DNA of 64,000 bases from Luidia sarsii (GCA_949987565.1 OX465109.1:11982509-12046508), one strand, 5' to 3'; counted from the first letter of the stretch, positions 1 to 13,796 are shown. A program made the numbers and translations. The notes: generated from the letters alone by a model not told the origin.

Positions 1-433
1 GGGAGCTTGTATCTCTGGAATGAAGCGCATAACAGTCGGTGCAGTGTTCCTGGAAAGAAAAAGAAACTTAACAGGTGAATATCTCCTTCGATATTAATTT
101 CACAAAGCTAAAACTTGGCTTGCAAAGAGTCCTTGAAATAGGCTATCGACTAATATTAAATTGATTAATTTCGGACAAGAACACGTGAAATCACCATCAA
201 GCAAATGGAACTCACCCTTATCAGTGAGGCAGCTTGTATCTCTGGAATGTACAGCATAACAGTCGGCTCAGTGTTTCTGGAATGAAAAATTACTTTGCAG
301 GATAATATCTCCTTCAAAATTACTTTCACAAAGCTAAAACTTGGCCTGCAATGTGTCCTTGGGATAGGCTATCGACTAATGTTTAAATATTTGAAATCGG
401 ACAAGAACCAATGAAAGCATCATCAAGCAAAGG
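1..433. repeat. Right end of an HOR copy that began left of the window
   Basis: Bases 1-207 are an A monomer lacking its first 20 bases. It has gaaacttaacagg and ctaatattaaat and matches the A at 3832. Bases 208-433 are a B2 monomer with gaatgaaaaatt and atgtttaaat, matching the B at 4059. The pair is therefore the last dimer of the same HOR type seen next in the window. One local variant is present: tcaccatcaag instead of tcatcatcaag just before the B monomer. Confidence 0.9.
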
Positions 434-3400
434 GAACTCACCCTCAGCAGAGAGGAAGCTTGTATGTCTGGAATGAAGCGCATAACAGTCGGTGCAGTGT
501 TCCTGGAAAGAAAAATAAACTTTACAGGTGAATATCTCCTTCGATATTAATTTCACAAAGCTAAAACTTGGCTTGCAAAGAGTCATTGAAATAGGCTATC
601 GACTAGTATTAAATTGATTAATTTCGGACAAGAACACGTGAAATCATCATCAAGCAAATGGAACTCACCCTTATAAGTGAGGCAGCTTGTATCTCTGGAA
701 CGTACAGCATAACAGTCGGCACAGTGTTCCTGGAAAGAAACAATACTTTGCAGGTTAATATCTCCCACGATATTACTTACACAAAGCTGAAACTTGGCCT
801 GCAATGAGTCCTTGGAATAGGCTATCGACTAGTGTTAAAATATTTGAAATCGGACAATAACCAATGAAAGCATCATCAAGCAAAGGGAACTCACCCTTAG
901 CAGAGAGGGAGCTTGTATCTCTGGAATGAAGCGCATAACGGTCGGTGCAGTGTTCCTGGAAAGAAAAAGAAACTTTACAGGTGAATAATTCCTTCGATAT
1001 TAATTTCACAAAGCTAAAACTTGGCTTGCAAAGAGTCCTTGAAATAGGCTATCGACTAGTATTAAATTGATTAATTTCGGACAAGAACACGTGAAATCAT
1101 CATCAAGCAAATGGACTTCACCCTTATCAGTGAGGCAGCTTGTATCTCTGGAATGTACAGCATAACAGTCGGCGCAGTGTTCCTGGAAAGAAAAAATATT
1201 TTGCAGGATAATATCTCCTTTGATATTACTTTCACAAAGCTAAAACTTGGCCTGCAATGTGTCCTTGGGATAGGCTATCGACTAGTGTTAAAATATTTGA
1301 AATCGGACAAGAACCAATGAAAGCATCATCAAGCAAAGGGAACTCACCCTTAGCAGAGAGGGAGCTTGTATCTCTGGAATGAAGCGCATAACAGTCGGTG
1401 CAGTGTTCCTGGAAAGAAAAATAAACTTTACAGGTGAATATCTCCTTCGATATTAATTTCACGAAGCTAAAAACTTGGCTTGCAAAGAGTCCTTGAAATA
1501 GGCTATCGACTAGTATTAAATTGATTAATTTCGGACAAGAACACGTGATATCATCATCAAGCAAATGGAACTCACCCTTATCAGTGAGGCAGCTTGTATC
1601 TCTGGAATGTACAGCATAACAGTCGGCGCAGTGTTCCTGAAAAGAAAAAATATTTTGCAGGATAATATCTCCTTTGATATTACTTTCACAAAGCTGAAAC
1701 TTGGCCTGCAATGTGTCCTTGGGATAGGCTATCGACTAGTGTTAAAATATTTGAAATCGGACAAGAACCAATGAAAGCACCATCAAGCAAAGGGAACTCA
1801 CCCTTAGCAGAGAGGGAGCTTGTATGTCTGGAATGAAGCGCATAACAGTCGGTGCAGTGTTCCTGGAAAGAAAAAGAAACTTTACAGGTGAATATCTCCT
1901 TCGATATTAATTTCACAAAGCTAAAACTTGGCTTGCAAAGAGTCCTTGAAATAGGCTATCGACTAGTATTAAATTGATTAATTTCGGACAAGAACACGTG
2001 AAATCATCATCAAGCAAATGGAACTCACCCTTATCAGTGAGGCAGCTTGTATCTCTGGAATGTACAGCATAACAGTCGGTGCAGTGTTCCTGGAAAGAAA
2101 AAATACTTTTCAGGTTAATATCTCCCAAGATATTACTTACACAAAGCTAAAACTTGGCCTACAATGTGTCCTTGGGATAGGCTATCGACTACTGTTAAAA
2201 TATTTGAAATCGGACAAGAACCAATGAAAGCATCATCAAGCAAAGGGAACTCACCCTTAGCAGTGAGGCAGCTTGTATCTCTGGAATGTACAGCATAACA
2301 GTCGGCTCAATGTTTCTGGAAAGAAAAAATATTTTGCAGGATAATATCTCCTTTGATATTACTTTCACAAAGCTAAAACTTGGCCTGCAATGTGTCCTTG
2401 GGATAGGCTTTCGACTAGTGTTAAAATATTTGAAATCGGACAAGAACCAATGAAAGCATCATCAAGCAAAGGGAACTCACCCTTAGCAGAGAGGGAGCTT
2501 GTATATCTGGAATGAAGCGCATAACAGTCGGTGCAGTGTTCCTGGAAAGAAAAAGAAACTTTACAGGTGAATATCTCCTTCGATATTAATTTCACAAAGC
2601 TAAAACTTGGCTTGCAAAGAGTCCTTGAAATAGGCTATCGACTAGTATTAAATTGATTAATTTCGGACAAGAACACGTGAAATCATCATCAAGCAAATGG
2701 AACTCACCCTTATCAGTGAGGCAGCTTGTATCTCTGGAATGTACAGCATAACAGTCGGCTCAGTGTTTCTGGAATGGAAAATTACTTTGCAGGATAATAT
2801 CTCCTTCAAAATTACTTTCACAAAGCTAAAACTTGGCCTGCAATGTGTCCTTGGGATAGGCTATCGACTAATGTTAAAATATTTGAAATCGGACAAGAAC
2901 CAATGAAAGCATCATCAAGCAAAGGGAACTCACCCTTAGCAGAGAGGGAGCTTGTATCTCTGGAATGAAGCGCATAACAGTCGGTGCAGTGTTCCTGGAA
3001 AGAAAAAAAAACTTTACAGGTGAATCATTCCTTCGATATTAATTTCACAAAGCTAAAACTTGGCTTGCAAAGAGTCCTTGAAATAGGCTATCGACTAGTA
3101 TTAAATTGATTAATTTCGGACAAGAACACGTGAAATCATCATCAAGCAAATGGACTTCACCCTTATCAGTGAGGCAGCTTGTATCTCTGGAATGTACAGC
3201 ATAACAGTCGGCGCAGTGTTCCTGGAAAGAAAAAATATTTTGCAGGATAATATCTCCTTTGATATTACTTTCACAAAGCTAAAACTTGGCCTGCAATGTG
3301 TCCTTGGGATAGGCTATCGACTAGTGTTAAAATATTTCAAATCGGACAAGATTCAATGAAAGCATCATCAAGCAAAGGGAACTCACCCTTAGCAGAGAGG

Positions 3401-4284
3401 GAGCTTGTATGTCTGGAATGAAGCGCATAACAGTCGGTGCAGTGTTCCTGGAAAGAAAAAGAAACTTTACAGGTGAATATCTCCTTCGATATTATTTTCA
3501 CAAAGCTAAAACTTGGCTTGCAAAGAGTCCTTGAAATAGGCTATCGACTAGTATTAAATTGATTAATTTCGGACAAGAACACGTGAAATCATCATCAAGC
3601 AAATGGAACTCACCCTTATCAGTGAGGCAGCTTGTATCTCTAGAATGTACAGCATAACAGTCGGCGCAGTGTTCCTGGATAGAAAAAATACTTTTCAGGT
3701 TAATATCTCCCACGATATTACTTACACAAAGCTGAAACTTGGCCTGCAATGAGTCCTTGGAATAGGCTATCGACTAGTGTTAAAATATTCGAAATCGGAC
3801 AAGAACCAATGAAAGCATCATCAAGCAAAGGGAACTCACCCTTAGCAGAGAGGGAGCTTGTATCTCTGGAATGAAGCGCATAACAGTCGGTGCAGTGTTC
3901 CTGGAAAGAAAAAGAAACTTAACAGGTGAATATCTCCTTCGATATTAATTTCACAAAGCTAAAACTTGGCTTGCAAAGAGTCCTTGAAATAGGCTATCGA
4001 CTAATATTAAATTGATTAATTTCGGACAAGAACACGTGAAATCATCATCAAGCAAATGGAACTCACCCTTATCAGTGAGGCAGCTTGTATCTCTGGAATG
4101 TACAGCATAACAGTCGGCTCAGTGTTTCTGGAATGAAAAATTACTTTGCAGGATAATATCTCCTTCAAAATTACTTTCACAAAGCTAAAACTTGGCCTGC
4201 AATGTGTCCTTGGGATAGGCTATCGACTAATGTTTAAATATTTGAAATCGGACAAGAACCAATGAAAGCATCATCAAGCAAAGG
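434..4284. repeat. Region I HOR copy 1: 17 monomers, 3,851 bp
   Basis: Monomer order with starts: A434 B661 A887 B1114 A1340 B1568 A1794 B2021 B2247 A2473 B2700 A2926 B3153 A3379 B3606 A3832 B4059. Alternation breaks once, at B2021-B2247. A1340 is 228 bp because of one extra A in a run at 1469-1473. Compared with the 20-monomer copies at 8362 and 17872 it lacks three monomers after B2700. A2926 carries gaatcattcc and leads into a B starting gacttcaccc, so it looks like a junction between two A types. Confidence 0.92.
1340..1567. repeat. A monomer with 1 bp homopolymer insertion (228 bp)
   Basis: The run in agctaaaacttgg has five A bases at 1469-1473 instead of four. It shifts the minus-strand frame so that two neighbouring incidental frames merge into one of 159 codons (1232-1711). 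A one-base homopolymer change in a single copy may be a true variant or a sequencing/assembly error. Confidence 0.8.
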
Positions 4285-7200
4285 GAACTCACCCTCAGCA
4301 GAGAGGAAGCTTGTATGTCTGGAATGAAGAGCATAACAGTCGGTGCAGTGTTCCTGGAAAGAAAAATAAACTTTACAGGTGAATATCTCCTTCGATATTA
4401 ATTTCACAAAGCTAAAACTTGGCTTGCAAAGAGTCATTGAAATAGGCTATCGACTAGTATTAAATTGATTAATTTCGGACAAGAACACGTGAAATCATCA
4501 TCAAGCAAATGGAACTCACCCTTATAAGTGAGGCAGCTTGTATCTCTGGAACGTACAGCATAACAGTCGGCACAGTGTTCCTGGAAAGAAACAATACTTT
4601 GCAGGTTAATATCTCCCACGATATTACTTACACAAAGCTGAAACTTGGCCTGCAATGAGTCCTTGGAATAGGCTATCGACTAGTGTTAAAATATTTGAAA
4701 TCGGACAATAACCAATGAAAGCATCATCAAGCAAAGGGAACTCACCCTTAGCAGAGAGGGAGCTTGTATCTCTGGAATGAAGCGCATAACGGTCGGTGCA
4801 GTGTTCCTGGAAAGAAAAAGAAACTTTACAGGTGAATAATTCCTTCGATATTAATTTCACAAAGCTAAAACTTGGCTTGCAAAGAGTCCTTGAAATAGGC
4901 TATCGACTAGTATTAAATTGATTAATTTCGGACAAGAACACGTGAAATCATCATCAAGCAAATGGACTTCACCCTTATCAGTGAGGCAGCTTGTATATCT
5001 GGAATGTACAGCATAACAGTCGGCGCAGTGTTCCTGGAAAGAAAAAATATTTTGCAGGATAATATCTCCTTTGATATTACTTTCACAAAGCTAAAACTTG
5101 GCCTGCAATGTGTCCTTGGGATAGGCTATCGACTAGTGTTAAAATATTTGAAATCGGACAAGAACCAATGAAAGCATCATCAAGCAAAGGGAACTCACCC
5201 TCAGCAGAGAGGGAGCTTGTATCTCTGGAATGAAGCGCATAACAGTCGGTGCAGTGTTCCTGGAAAGAAAAATAAACTTTACAGGTGAATATCTCCTTCG
5301 ATATTAATTTCACGAAGCTAAAACTTGGCTTGCAAAGAGTCCTTGAAATAGGCTATCGACTAGTATTAAATTGATTAATTTCGGACAAGAACACGTGATA
5401 TCATCATCAAGCAAATGGAACTCACCCTTATCAGTGAGGCAGCTTGTATCTCTGGAATGTACAGCATAACAGTCGGCGCAGTGTTCCTGGAAAGAAAAAA
5501 TATTTTGCAGGATAATATCTCCTTTGATATTACTTTCACAAAGCTGAAACTTGGCCTGCAATGTGTCCTTGGGATAGGCTATCGACTAGTGTTAAAATAT
5601 TTGAAATCGGACAAGAACCAATGAAAGCACCATCAAGCAAAGGGAACTCACCCTTAGCAGAGAGGGAGCTTGTATGTCTGGAATGAAGCGCATAACAGTC
5701 GGTGCAGTGTTCCTGGAAAGAAAAAGAAACTTTACAGGTGAATATCTCCTTCGATATTAATTTCACAAAGCTAAAACTTGGCTTGCAAAGAGTCCTTGAA
5801 ATAGGCTATCGACTAGTATTAAATTGATTAATTTCGGACAAGAACACGTGAAATCATCATCAAGCAAATGGAACTCACCCTTATCAGTGAGGCAGCTTGT
5901 ATCTCTAGAATGTACAGCATAACAGTCGGCGCAGTGTTCCTGGATAGAAAAAATACTTTTCAGGTTAATATCTCCCACGATATTACTTACACAAAGCTGA
6001 AACTTGGCCTGCAATGAGTCCTTGGAATAGGCTATCGACTAGTGTTAAAATATTCGAAATCGGACAAGAACCAATGAAAGCATCATCAAGCAAAGGGAAC
6101 TCACCCTTAGCAGAGAGGGAGCTTGTATCTCTGGAATGAAGCGCATAACAGTCGGTGCAGTGTTCCTGGAAAGAAAAAGAAACTTAACAGGTGAATATCT
6201 CCTTCGATATTAATTTCACAAAGCTAAAACTTGGCTTGCAAAGAGTCCTTGAAATAGGCTATCGACTAGTATTAAATTGATTAATTTCGGACAAGAACAC
6301 GTGATATCATCATCAAGCAAATGGAACTCACCCTTATCAGTGAGGCAGCTTGTATCTCTGGAATGTACAGCATAACAGTCGGCGCAGTGTTCCTGGAAAG
6401 AAAAAATATTTTGCAGGATAATATCTCCTTTGATATTACTTTCACAAAGCTGAAACTTGGCCTGCAATGTGTCCTTGGGATAGGCTATCGACTAGTGTTA
6501 AAATATTTGAAATCGGACAAGAACCAATGAAAGCACCATCAAGCAAAGGGAACTCACCCTTAGCAGAGAGGGAGCTTGTATGTCTGGAATGAAGCGCATA
6601 ACAGTCGGTGCAGTGTTCCTGGAAAGAAAAAGAAACTTTACAGGTGAATATCTCCTTCGATATTAATTTCACAAAGCTAAAACTTGGCTTGCAAAGAGTC
6701 CTTGAAATAGGCTATCGACTAGTATTAAATTGATTAATTTCGGACAAGAACACGTGAAATCATCATCAAGCAAATGGAACTCACCCTTATCAGTGAGGCA
6801 GCTTGTATCTCTAGAATGTACAGCATAACAGTCGGCGCAGTGTTCCTGGATAGAAAAAATACTTTTCAGGTTAATATCTCCCACGATATTACTTACACAA
6901 AGCTGAAACTTGGCCTGCAATGAGTCCTTGGAATAGGCTATCGACTAGTGTTAAAATATTCGAAATCGGACAAGAACCAATGAAAGCATCATCAAGCAAA
7001 GGGAACTCACCCTTAGCAGAGAGGGAGCTTGTATCTCTGGAATGAAGCGCATAACAGTCGGTGCAGTGTTCCTGGAAAGAAAAAGAAACTTAACAGGTGA
7101 ATATCTCCTTCGATATTAATTTCACAAAGCTAAAACTTGGCTTGCAAAGAGTCCTTGAAATAGGCTATCGACTAGTATTAAATTGATTAATTTCGGACAA

Positions 7201-8361
7201 GAACACGTGATATCATCATCAAGCAAATGGAACTCACCCTTATCAGTGAGGCAGCTTGTATCTCTGGAATGTACAGCATAACAGTCGGCGCAGTGTTCCT
7301 GGAAAGAAAAAATATTTTGCAGGATAATATCTCCTTTGATATTACTTTCACAAAGCTGAAACTTGGCCTGCAATGTGTCCTTGGGATAGGCTATCGACTA
7401 GTGTTAAAATATTTGAAATCGGACAAGAACCAATGAAAGCACCATCAAGCAAAGGGAACTCACCCTTAGCAGAGAGGGAGCTTGTATGTCTGGAATGAAG
7501 CGCATAACAGTCGGTGCAGTGTTCCTGGAAAGAAAAAGAAACTTTACAGGTGAATATCTCCTTCGATATTAATTTCACAAAGCTAAAACTTGGCTTGCAA
7601 AGAGTCCTTGAAATAGGCTATCGACTAGTATTAAATTGATTAATTTCGGACAAGAACACGTGAAATCATCATCAAGCAAATGGAACTCACCCTTATCAGT
7701 GAGGCAGCTTGTATCTCTAGAATGTACAGCATAACAGTCGGCGCAGTGTTCCTGGATAGAAAAAATACTTTTCAGGTTAATATCTCCCACGATATTACTT
7801 ACACAAAGCTGAAACTTGGCCTGCAATGAGTCCTTGGAATAGGCTATCGACTAGTGTTAAAATATTCGAAATCGGACAAGAACCAATGAAAGCATCATCA
7901 AGCAAAGGGAACTCACCCTTAGCAGAGAGGGAGCTTGTATCTCTGGAATGAAGCGCATAACAGTCGGTGCAGTGTTCCTGGAAAGAAAAAGAAACTTAAC
8001 AGGTGAATATCTCCTTCGATATTAATTTCACAAAGCTAAAACTTGGCTTGCAAAGAGTCCTTGAAATAGGCTATCGACTAATATTAAATTGATTAATTTC
8101 GGACAAGAACACGTGAAATCATCATCAAGCAAATGGAACTCACCCTTATCAGTGAGGCAGCTTGTATCTCTGGAATGTACAGCATAACAGTCGGCTCAGT
8201 GTTTCTGGAATGAAAAATTACTTTGCAGGATAATATCTCCTTCAAAATTACTTTCACAAAGCTAAAACTTGGCCTGCAATGTGTCCTTGGGATAGGCTAT
8301 CGACTAATGTTTAAATATTTGAAATCGGACAAGAACCAATGAAAGCATCATCAAGCAAAGG
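4285..8361. repeat. Region I HOR copy 2: 18 monomers, 4,077 bp
   Basis: This copy is nine perfect A-B dimers (9 x 453), with no B-B junction. It starts like the other copies (A4285 B4512 A4738 B4965 A5191). It then passes directly from the A1794-like monomer at 5644 to a B3606-like monomer at 5871, so the B-B section is missing. The remaining length is made up by a four-monomer unit repeated three times. Private variants shared only with the next copy are gaagagcataac (about 4327 and 8404) and ttgtatatctgg (about 4990 and 9067), so copies 2 and 3 are closely related at their left ends. Confidence 0.92.
5418..8135. repeat. 906 bp four-monomer unit in three tandem copies
   Basis: The units are 5418-6323, 6324-7229 and 7230-8135, each B-A-B-A. 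The order is B1 with aagctgaaac, A with tatgtctgg, B3 with tctctagaatg and tcctggatag, then A with gaaacttaacagg. Blocks I compared across the three units read the same over nearly their full length. The last A of unit 3 (7909-8135) switches near its right end to ctaatatt and gtgaaatc, the sequence that normally follows in other HOR copies. That switch places the exchange point inside this A monomer. Confidence 0.92.
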
Positions 8362-11300
8362 GAACTCACCCTCAGCAGAGAGGAAGCTTGTATGTCTGGA
8401 ATGAAGAGCATAACAGTCGGTGCAGTGTTCCTGGAAAGAAAAATAAACTTTACAGGTGAATATCTCCTTCGATATTAATTTCACAAAGCTAAAACTTGGC
8501 TTGCAAAGAGTCATTGAAATAGGCTATCGACTAGTATTAAATTGATTAATTTCGGACAAGAACACGTGAAATCATCATCAAGCAAATGGAACTCACCCTT
8601 ATAAGTGAGGCAGCTTGTATCTCTGGAACGTACAGCATAACAGTCGGCACAGTGTTCCTGGAAAGAAACAATACTTTGCAGGTTAATATCTCCCACGATA
8701 TTACTTACACAAAGCTGAAACTTGGCCTGCAATGAGTCCTTGGAATAGGCTATCGACTAGTGTTAAAATATTTGAAATCGGACAATAACCAATGAAAGCA
8801 TCATCAAGCAAAGGGAACTCACCCTTAGCAGAGAGGGAGCTTGTATCTCTGGAATGAAGCGCATAACGGTCGGTGCAGTGTTCCTGGAAAGAAAAAGAAA
8901 CTTTACAGGTGAATAATTCCTTCGATATTAATTTCACAAAGCTAAAACTTGGCTTGCAAAGAGTCCTTGAAATAGGCTATCGACTAGTATTAAATTGATT
9001 AATTTCGGACAAGAACACGTGAAATCATCATCAAGCAAATGGACTTCACCCTTATCAGTGAGGCAGCTTGTATATCTGGAATGTACAGCATAACAGTCGG
9101 CGCAGTGTTCCTGGAAAGAAAAAATATTTTGCAGGATAATATCTCCTTTGATATTACTTTCACAAAGCTAAAACTTGGCCTGCAATGTGTCCTTGGGATA
9201 GGCTATCGACTAGTGTTAAAATATTTGAAATCGGACAAGAACCAATGAAAGCATCATCAAGCAAAGGGAACTCACCCTCAGCAGAGAGGGAGCTTGTATC
9301 TCTGGAATGAAGCGCATAACAGTCGGTGCAGTGTTCCTGGAAAGAAAAATAAACTTTACAGGTGAATATCTCCTTCGATATTAATTTCACGAAGCTAAAA
9401 CTTGGCTTGCAAAGAGTCCTTGAAATAGGCTATCGACTAGTATTAAATTGATTAATTTCGGACAAGAACACGTGATATCATCATCAAGCAAATGGAACTC
9501 ACCCTTATCAGTGAGGCAGCTTGTATCTCTGGAATGTACAGCATAACAGTCGGCGCAGTGTTCCTGGAAAGAAAAAATATTTTGCAGGATAATATCTCCT
9601 TTGATATTACTTTCACAAAGCTGAAACTTGGCCTGCAATGTGTCCTTGGGATAGGCTATCGACTAGTGTTAAAATATTTGAAATCGGACAAGAACCAATG
9701 AAAGCACCATCAAGCAAAGGGAACTCACCCTTAGCAGAGAGGGAGCTTGTATGTCTGGAATGAAGCGCATAACAGTCGGTGCAGTGTTCCTGGAAAGAAA
9801 AAGAAACTTTACAGGTGAATATCTCCTTCGATATTAATTTCACAAAGCTAAAACTTGGCTTGCAAAGAGTCCTTGAAATAGGCTATCGACTAGTATTAAA
9901 TTGATTAATTTCGGACAAGAACACGTGAAATCATCATCAAGCAAATGGAACTCACCCTTATCAGTGAGGCAGCTTGTATCTCTGGAATGTACAGCATAAC
10001 AGTCGGTGCAGTGTTCCTGGAAAGAAAAAATACTTTTCAGGTTAATATCTCCCAAGATATTACTTACACAAAGCTAAAACTTGGCCTACAATGTGTCCTT
10101 GGGATAGGCTATCGACTACTGTTAAAATATTTGAAATCGGACAAGAACCAATGAAAGCATCATCAAGCAAAGGGAACTCACCCTTAGCAGTGAGGCAGCT
10201 TGTATCTCTGGAATGTACAGCATAACAGTCGGCTCAATGTTTCTGGAAAGAAAAAATATTTTGCAGGATAATATCTCCTTTGATATTACTTTCACAAAGC
10301 TAAAACTTGGCCTGCAATGTGTCCTTGGGATAGGCTATCGACTAGTGTTAAAATATTTGAAATCGGACAAGAACCAATGAAAGCATCATCAAGCAAAGGG
10401 AACTCACCCTTAGCAGAGAGGGAGCTTGTATGTCTGGAATGAAGCGCATAACAGTCGGTGCAGTGTTCCTGGAAAGAAAAAGAAACTTTACAGGTGAATA
10501 TCTCCTTCGATATTAATTTCACAAAGCTAAAACTTGGCTTGCAAAGAGTCCTTGAAATAGGCTATCGACTAGTATTAAATTGATTAATTTCGGACAAGAA
10601 CACGTGAAATCATCATCAAGCAAATGGAACTCACCCTTATCAGTGAGGCAGCTTGTATCTCTGGAATGTACAGCATAACAGTCGGCTCAGTGTTTCTGGA
10701 ATGGAAAATTACTTTGCAGGATAATATCTCCTTCAAAATTACTTTCACAAAGCTAAAACTTGGCCTGCAATGTGTCCTTGGGATAGGCTATCGACTAATG
10801 TTAAAATATTTGAAATCGGACAAGAACCAATGAAAGCATCATCAAGCAAAGGGAACTCACCCTTAGCAGAGAGGGAGCTTGTATCTCTGGAATGAAGCGC
10901 ATAACAGTCGGTGCAGTGTTCCTGGAAAGAAAAAGAAACTTTACAGGTGAATATCTCCTTCGATATTAATTTCACAAGGCTAAAACTTGGCTTGCAAAGA
11001 GTCCTTGAAATAGGCTATCGACTAGTATTAAATTGATTAATTTCGGACAAGAACACGTGAAATCATCATCAAGCAAATAGAACTCACCCTTATTAGTGAG
11101 GCAGCTTGTATCTCTGGAATGTACAGCATAACAGTCGGTGCAGTGTTCCTGGAAAGAAAAAATACTTTTCAGGTTAATATCTCCCACAATATTACTTACA
11201 CAAAGCTGAAACTTGGCCTGCAATGAGTCCTTGGAATAGGCTATCGACTAGTGTTAAAATATTTGAAATCAGACAAGAACCAATGAAAGCATCATCAAGC

Positions 11301-12890
11301 AAAGGGAACTCACCCTAGACAGTGAGGCAGCTTGTATCACTGGAATGTACAGCATAACAGTCGGCGCAGTGTTCCTGGAAAGAAAAAATATTTTGCAGGA
11401 TAATATCTCCTTTGATATTACTTTCACAAAGCTAAAACTTGGCCTGCAATGTGTCCTTGGGATAGGCTATCGACTAGTGTTAAAATATTTGAAATCGGAC
11501 AAGAACCAATGAAAGCATCATCAAGCAAAGGGAACTCACCCTTAGCAGAGAGGGAGCTTGTATGTCTGGAATGAAGCGCATAACAGTCGGTGCAGTGTTC
11601 CTGGAAAGAAAAAGAAACTTTACAGGTGAATATCTCCTTCGATATTAATTTCACAAAGCTAAAACTTGGCTTGCAAAGAGTCCTTGAAATAGGCTATCGA
11701 CTAGTATTAAATTGATTAATTTCGGACAAGAACACGTGAAATCATCATCAAGCAAATGGAACTCACCCTTATCAGTGAGGCAGCTTGTATCTCTGGAATG
11801 TACAGCATAACAGTCGGCGCAGTGTTCCTGGAAAGAAAAAATATTTTGCAGGATAATATCTCCTTTGATATTACTTTCACAAAGCTAAAACTTGGCCTGC
11901 AATGTGTCCTTGGGATAGGCTATCGACTAGTGTTAAAATATTTCAAATCGGACAAGAACCAATGAAAGCATCATCAAGCAAAGGGAACTCACCCTTAGCA
12001 GAGAGGGAGCTTGTATGTCTGGAATGAAGCGCATAACAGTCGGTGCAGTGTTCCTGGAAAGAAAAAGAAACTTTACAGGTGAATATCTCCTTCGATATTA
12101 TTTTCACAAAGCTAAAACTTGGCTTGCAAAGAGTCCTTGAAATAGGCTATCGACTAGTATTAAATTGATTAATTTCGGACAAGAACACGTGAAATCATCA
12201 TCAAGCAAATGGAACTCACCCTTATCAGTGAGGCAGCTTGTATCTCTAGAATGTACAGCATAACAGTCGGCGCAGTGTTCCTGGATAGAAAAAATACTTT
12301 TCAGGTTAATATCTCCCACGATATTACTTACACAAAGCTGAAACTTGGCCTGCAATGAGTCCTTGGAATAGGCTATCGACTAGTGTTAAAATATTCGAAA
12401 TCGGACAAGAACCAATGAAAGCATCATCAAGCAAAGGGAACTCACCCTTAGCAGAGAGGGAGCTTGTATCTCTGGAATGAAGCGCATAACAGTCGGTGCA
12501 GTGTTCCTGGAAAGAAAAAGAAACTTAACAGGTGAATATCTCCTTCGATATTAATTTCACAAAGCTAAAACTTGGCTTGCAAAGAGTCCTTGAAATAGGC
12601 TATCGACTAATATTAAATTGATTAATTTCGGACAAGAACACGTGAAATCATCATCAAGCAAATGGAACTCACCCTTATCAGTGAGGCAGCTTGTATCTCT
12701 GGAATGTACAGCATAACAGTCGGCTCAGTGTTTCTGGAATGAAAAATTACTTTGCAGGATAATATCTCCTTCAAAATTACTTTCACAAAGCTAAAACTTG
12801 GCCTGCAATGTGTCCTTGGGATAGGCTATCGACTAATGTTTAAATATTTGAAATCGGACAAGAACCAATGAAAGCATCATCAAGCAAAGG
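8362..12890. repeat. Region I HOR copy 3: 20 monomers, 4,529 bp
   Basis: Order: A8362 B8589 A8815 B9042 A9268 B9495 A9721 B9948 B10174 A10400 B10627 A10853 B11080 B11306 A11532 B11759 A11985 B12212 A12438 B12665. Two B-B junctions occur (9948/10174 and 11080/11306). This arrangement recurs at 17872 and looks like the fullest version of the region I HOR, from which the 17-, 18- and 4-monomer forms can be derived by whole-monomer losses. B11306 starts with the variant ccctagacagtgagg. Confidence 0.92.
11759..11984 (+). repeat. Reference B1-type monomer (226 bp)
   Basis: B monomers share cagtgaggcagcttg, gaatgtacagcataac, ggcctgcaatg and caagaaccaatgaaagc. Subtype B1 is marked by aaatattttgcaggataat, ctcctttgatattac and gtgtccttgggatagg. 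Hand alignment to A gives about 32 differences over 227 positions including one gap, so roughly 86% identity. The differences cluster at offsets about 78-120 and 170-215. B1 is common in region I (1-32 kb) and not seen in regions II and III. This copy carries the variant ttcaaatcgg. Confidence 0.93.
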
Positions 12891-13796
12891 GAACTCACCC
12901 TCAGCAGAGAGGAAGCTTGTATGTCTGGAATGAAGCGCATAACAGTCGGTGCAGTGTTCCTGGAAAGAAAAATAAACTTTACAGGTGAATATCTCCTTCG
13001 ATATTAATTTCACAAAGCTAAAACTTGGCTTGCAAAGAGTCATTGAAATAGGCTATCGACTAGTATTAAATTGATTAATTTCGGACAAGAACACGTGAAA
13101 TCATCATCAAGCAAATGGAACTCACCCTTATAAGTGAGGCAGCTTGTATCTCTGGAACGTACAGCATAACAGTCGGCACAGTGTTCCTGGAAAGAAACAA
13201 TACTTTGCAGGTTAATATCTCCCACGATATTACTTACACAAAGCTGAAACTTGGCCTGCAATGAGTCCTTGGAATAGGCTATCGACTAGTGTTAAAATAT
13301 TTGAAATCGGACAATAACCAATGAAAGCATCATCAAGCAAAGGGAACTCACCCTTAGCAGAGAGGGAGCTTGTATCTCTGGAATGAAGCGCATAACGGTC
13401 GGTGCAGTGTTCCTGGAAAGAAAAAGAAACTGAACAGGTGAATATCTCCTTCGATATTAATTTCACAAAGCTAAAACTTGGCTTGCAAAGAGTCCTTGAA
13501 ATAGGCTATCGACTAATATTAAATTGATTAATTTCGGACAAGAACACGTGAAATCATCATCAAGCAAATGGAACTCACCCTTATCAGTGAGGCAGCTTGT
13601 ATCTCTGGAATGTACAGCATAACAGTCGGCTCAGTGTTTCTGGAATGAAAAATTACTTTGCAGGATAATATCTCCTTCAAAATTACTTTCACAAAGCTAA
13701 AACTTGGCCTGCAATGTGTCCTTGGGATAGGCTATCGACTAATGTTTAAATATTTGAAATCGGACAAGAACCAATGAAAGCATCATCAAGCAAAGG
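12891..13796. repeat. Region I HOR copy 4: four monomers, 906 bp
   Basis: Order: A12891 B13118 A13344 B13571. It joins the first two and a half monomers of the HOR directly to its last one and a half. Relative to a 20-monomer copy, 16 monomers are absent. The join lies inside A13344, described separately. Such a short unit beside full-length copies is what an unequal crossover between misaligned but in-register A monomers would leave. Confidence 0.92.
13344..13570. repeat. Hybrid A/A monomer at an HOR deletion joint
   Basis: The left part carries cataacggtcgg and gaaactgaacagg, as in the A at 14250. The right part carries gaatatctcc and ctaatattaaat, as in the A at 12438, instead of the expected gaataattcc and ctagtatt. 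The switch lies between the gaacagg motif and gaatatctcc, near offset 95-105. The monomer stays 227 bp, so the exchange was exactly in register. Confidence 0.8.

Noticed and set aside
5191..5417. AATAAA polyadenylation-like signal in A variants with gaaaaataaac
   Set aside because: It arises by a single base change in an A-rich stretch of some A monomers, with no associated gene or downstream element.
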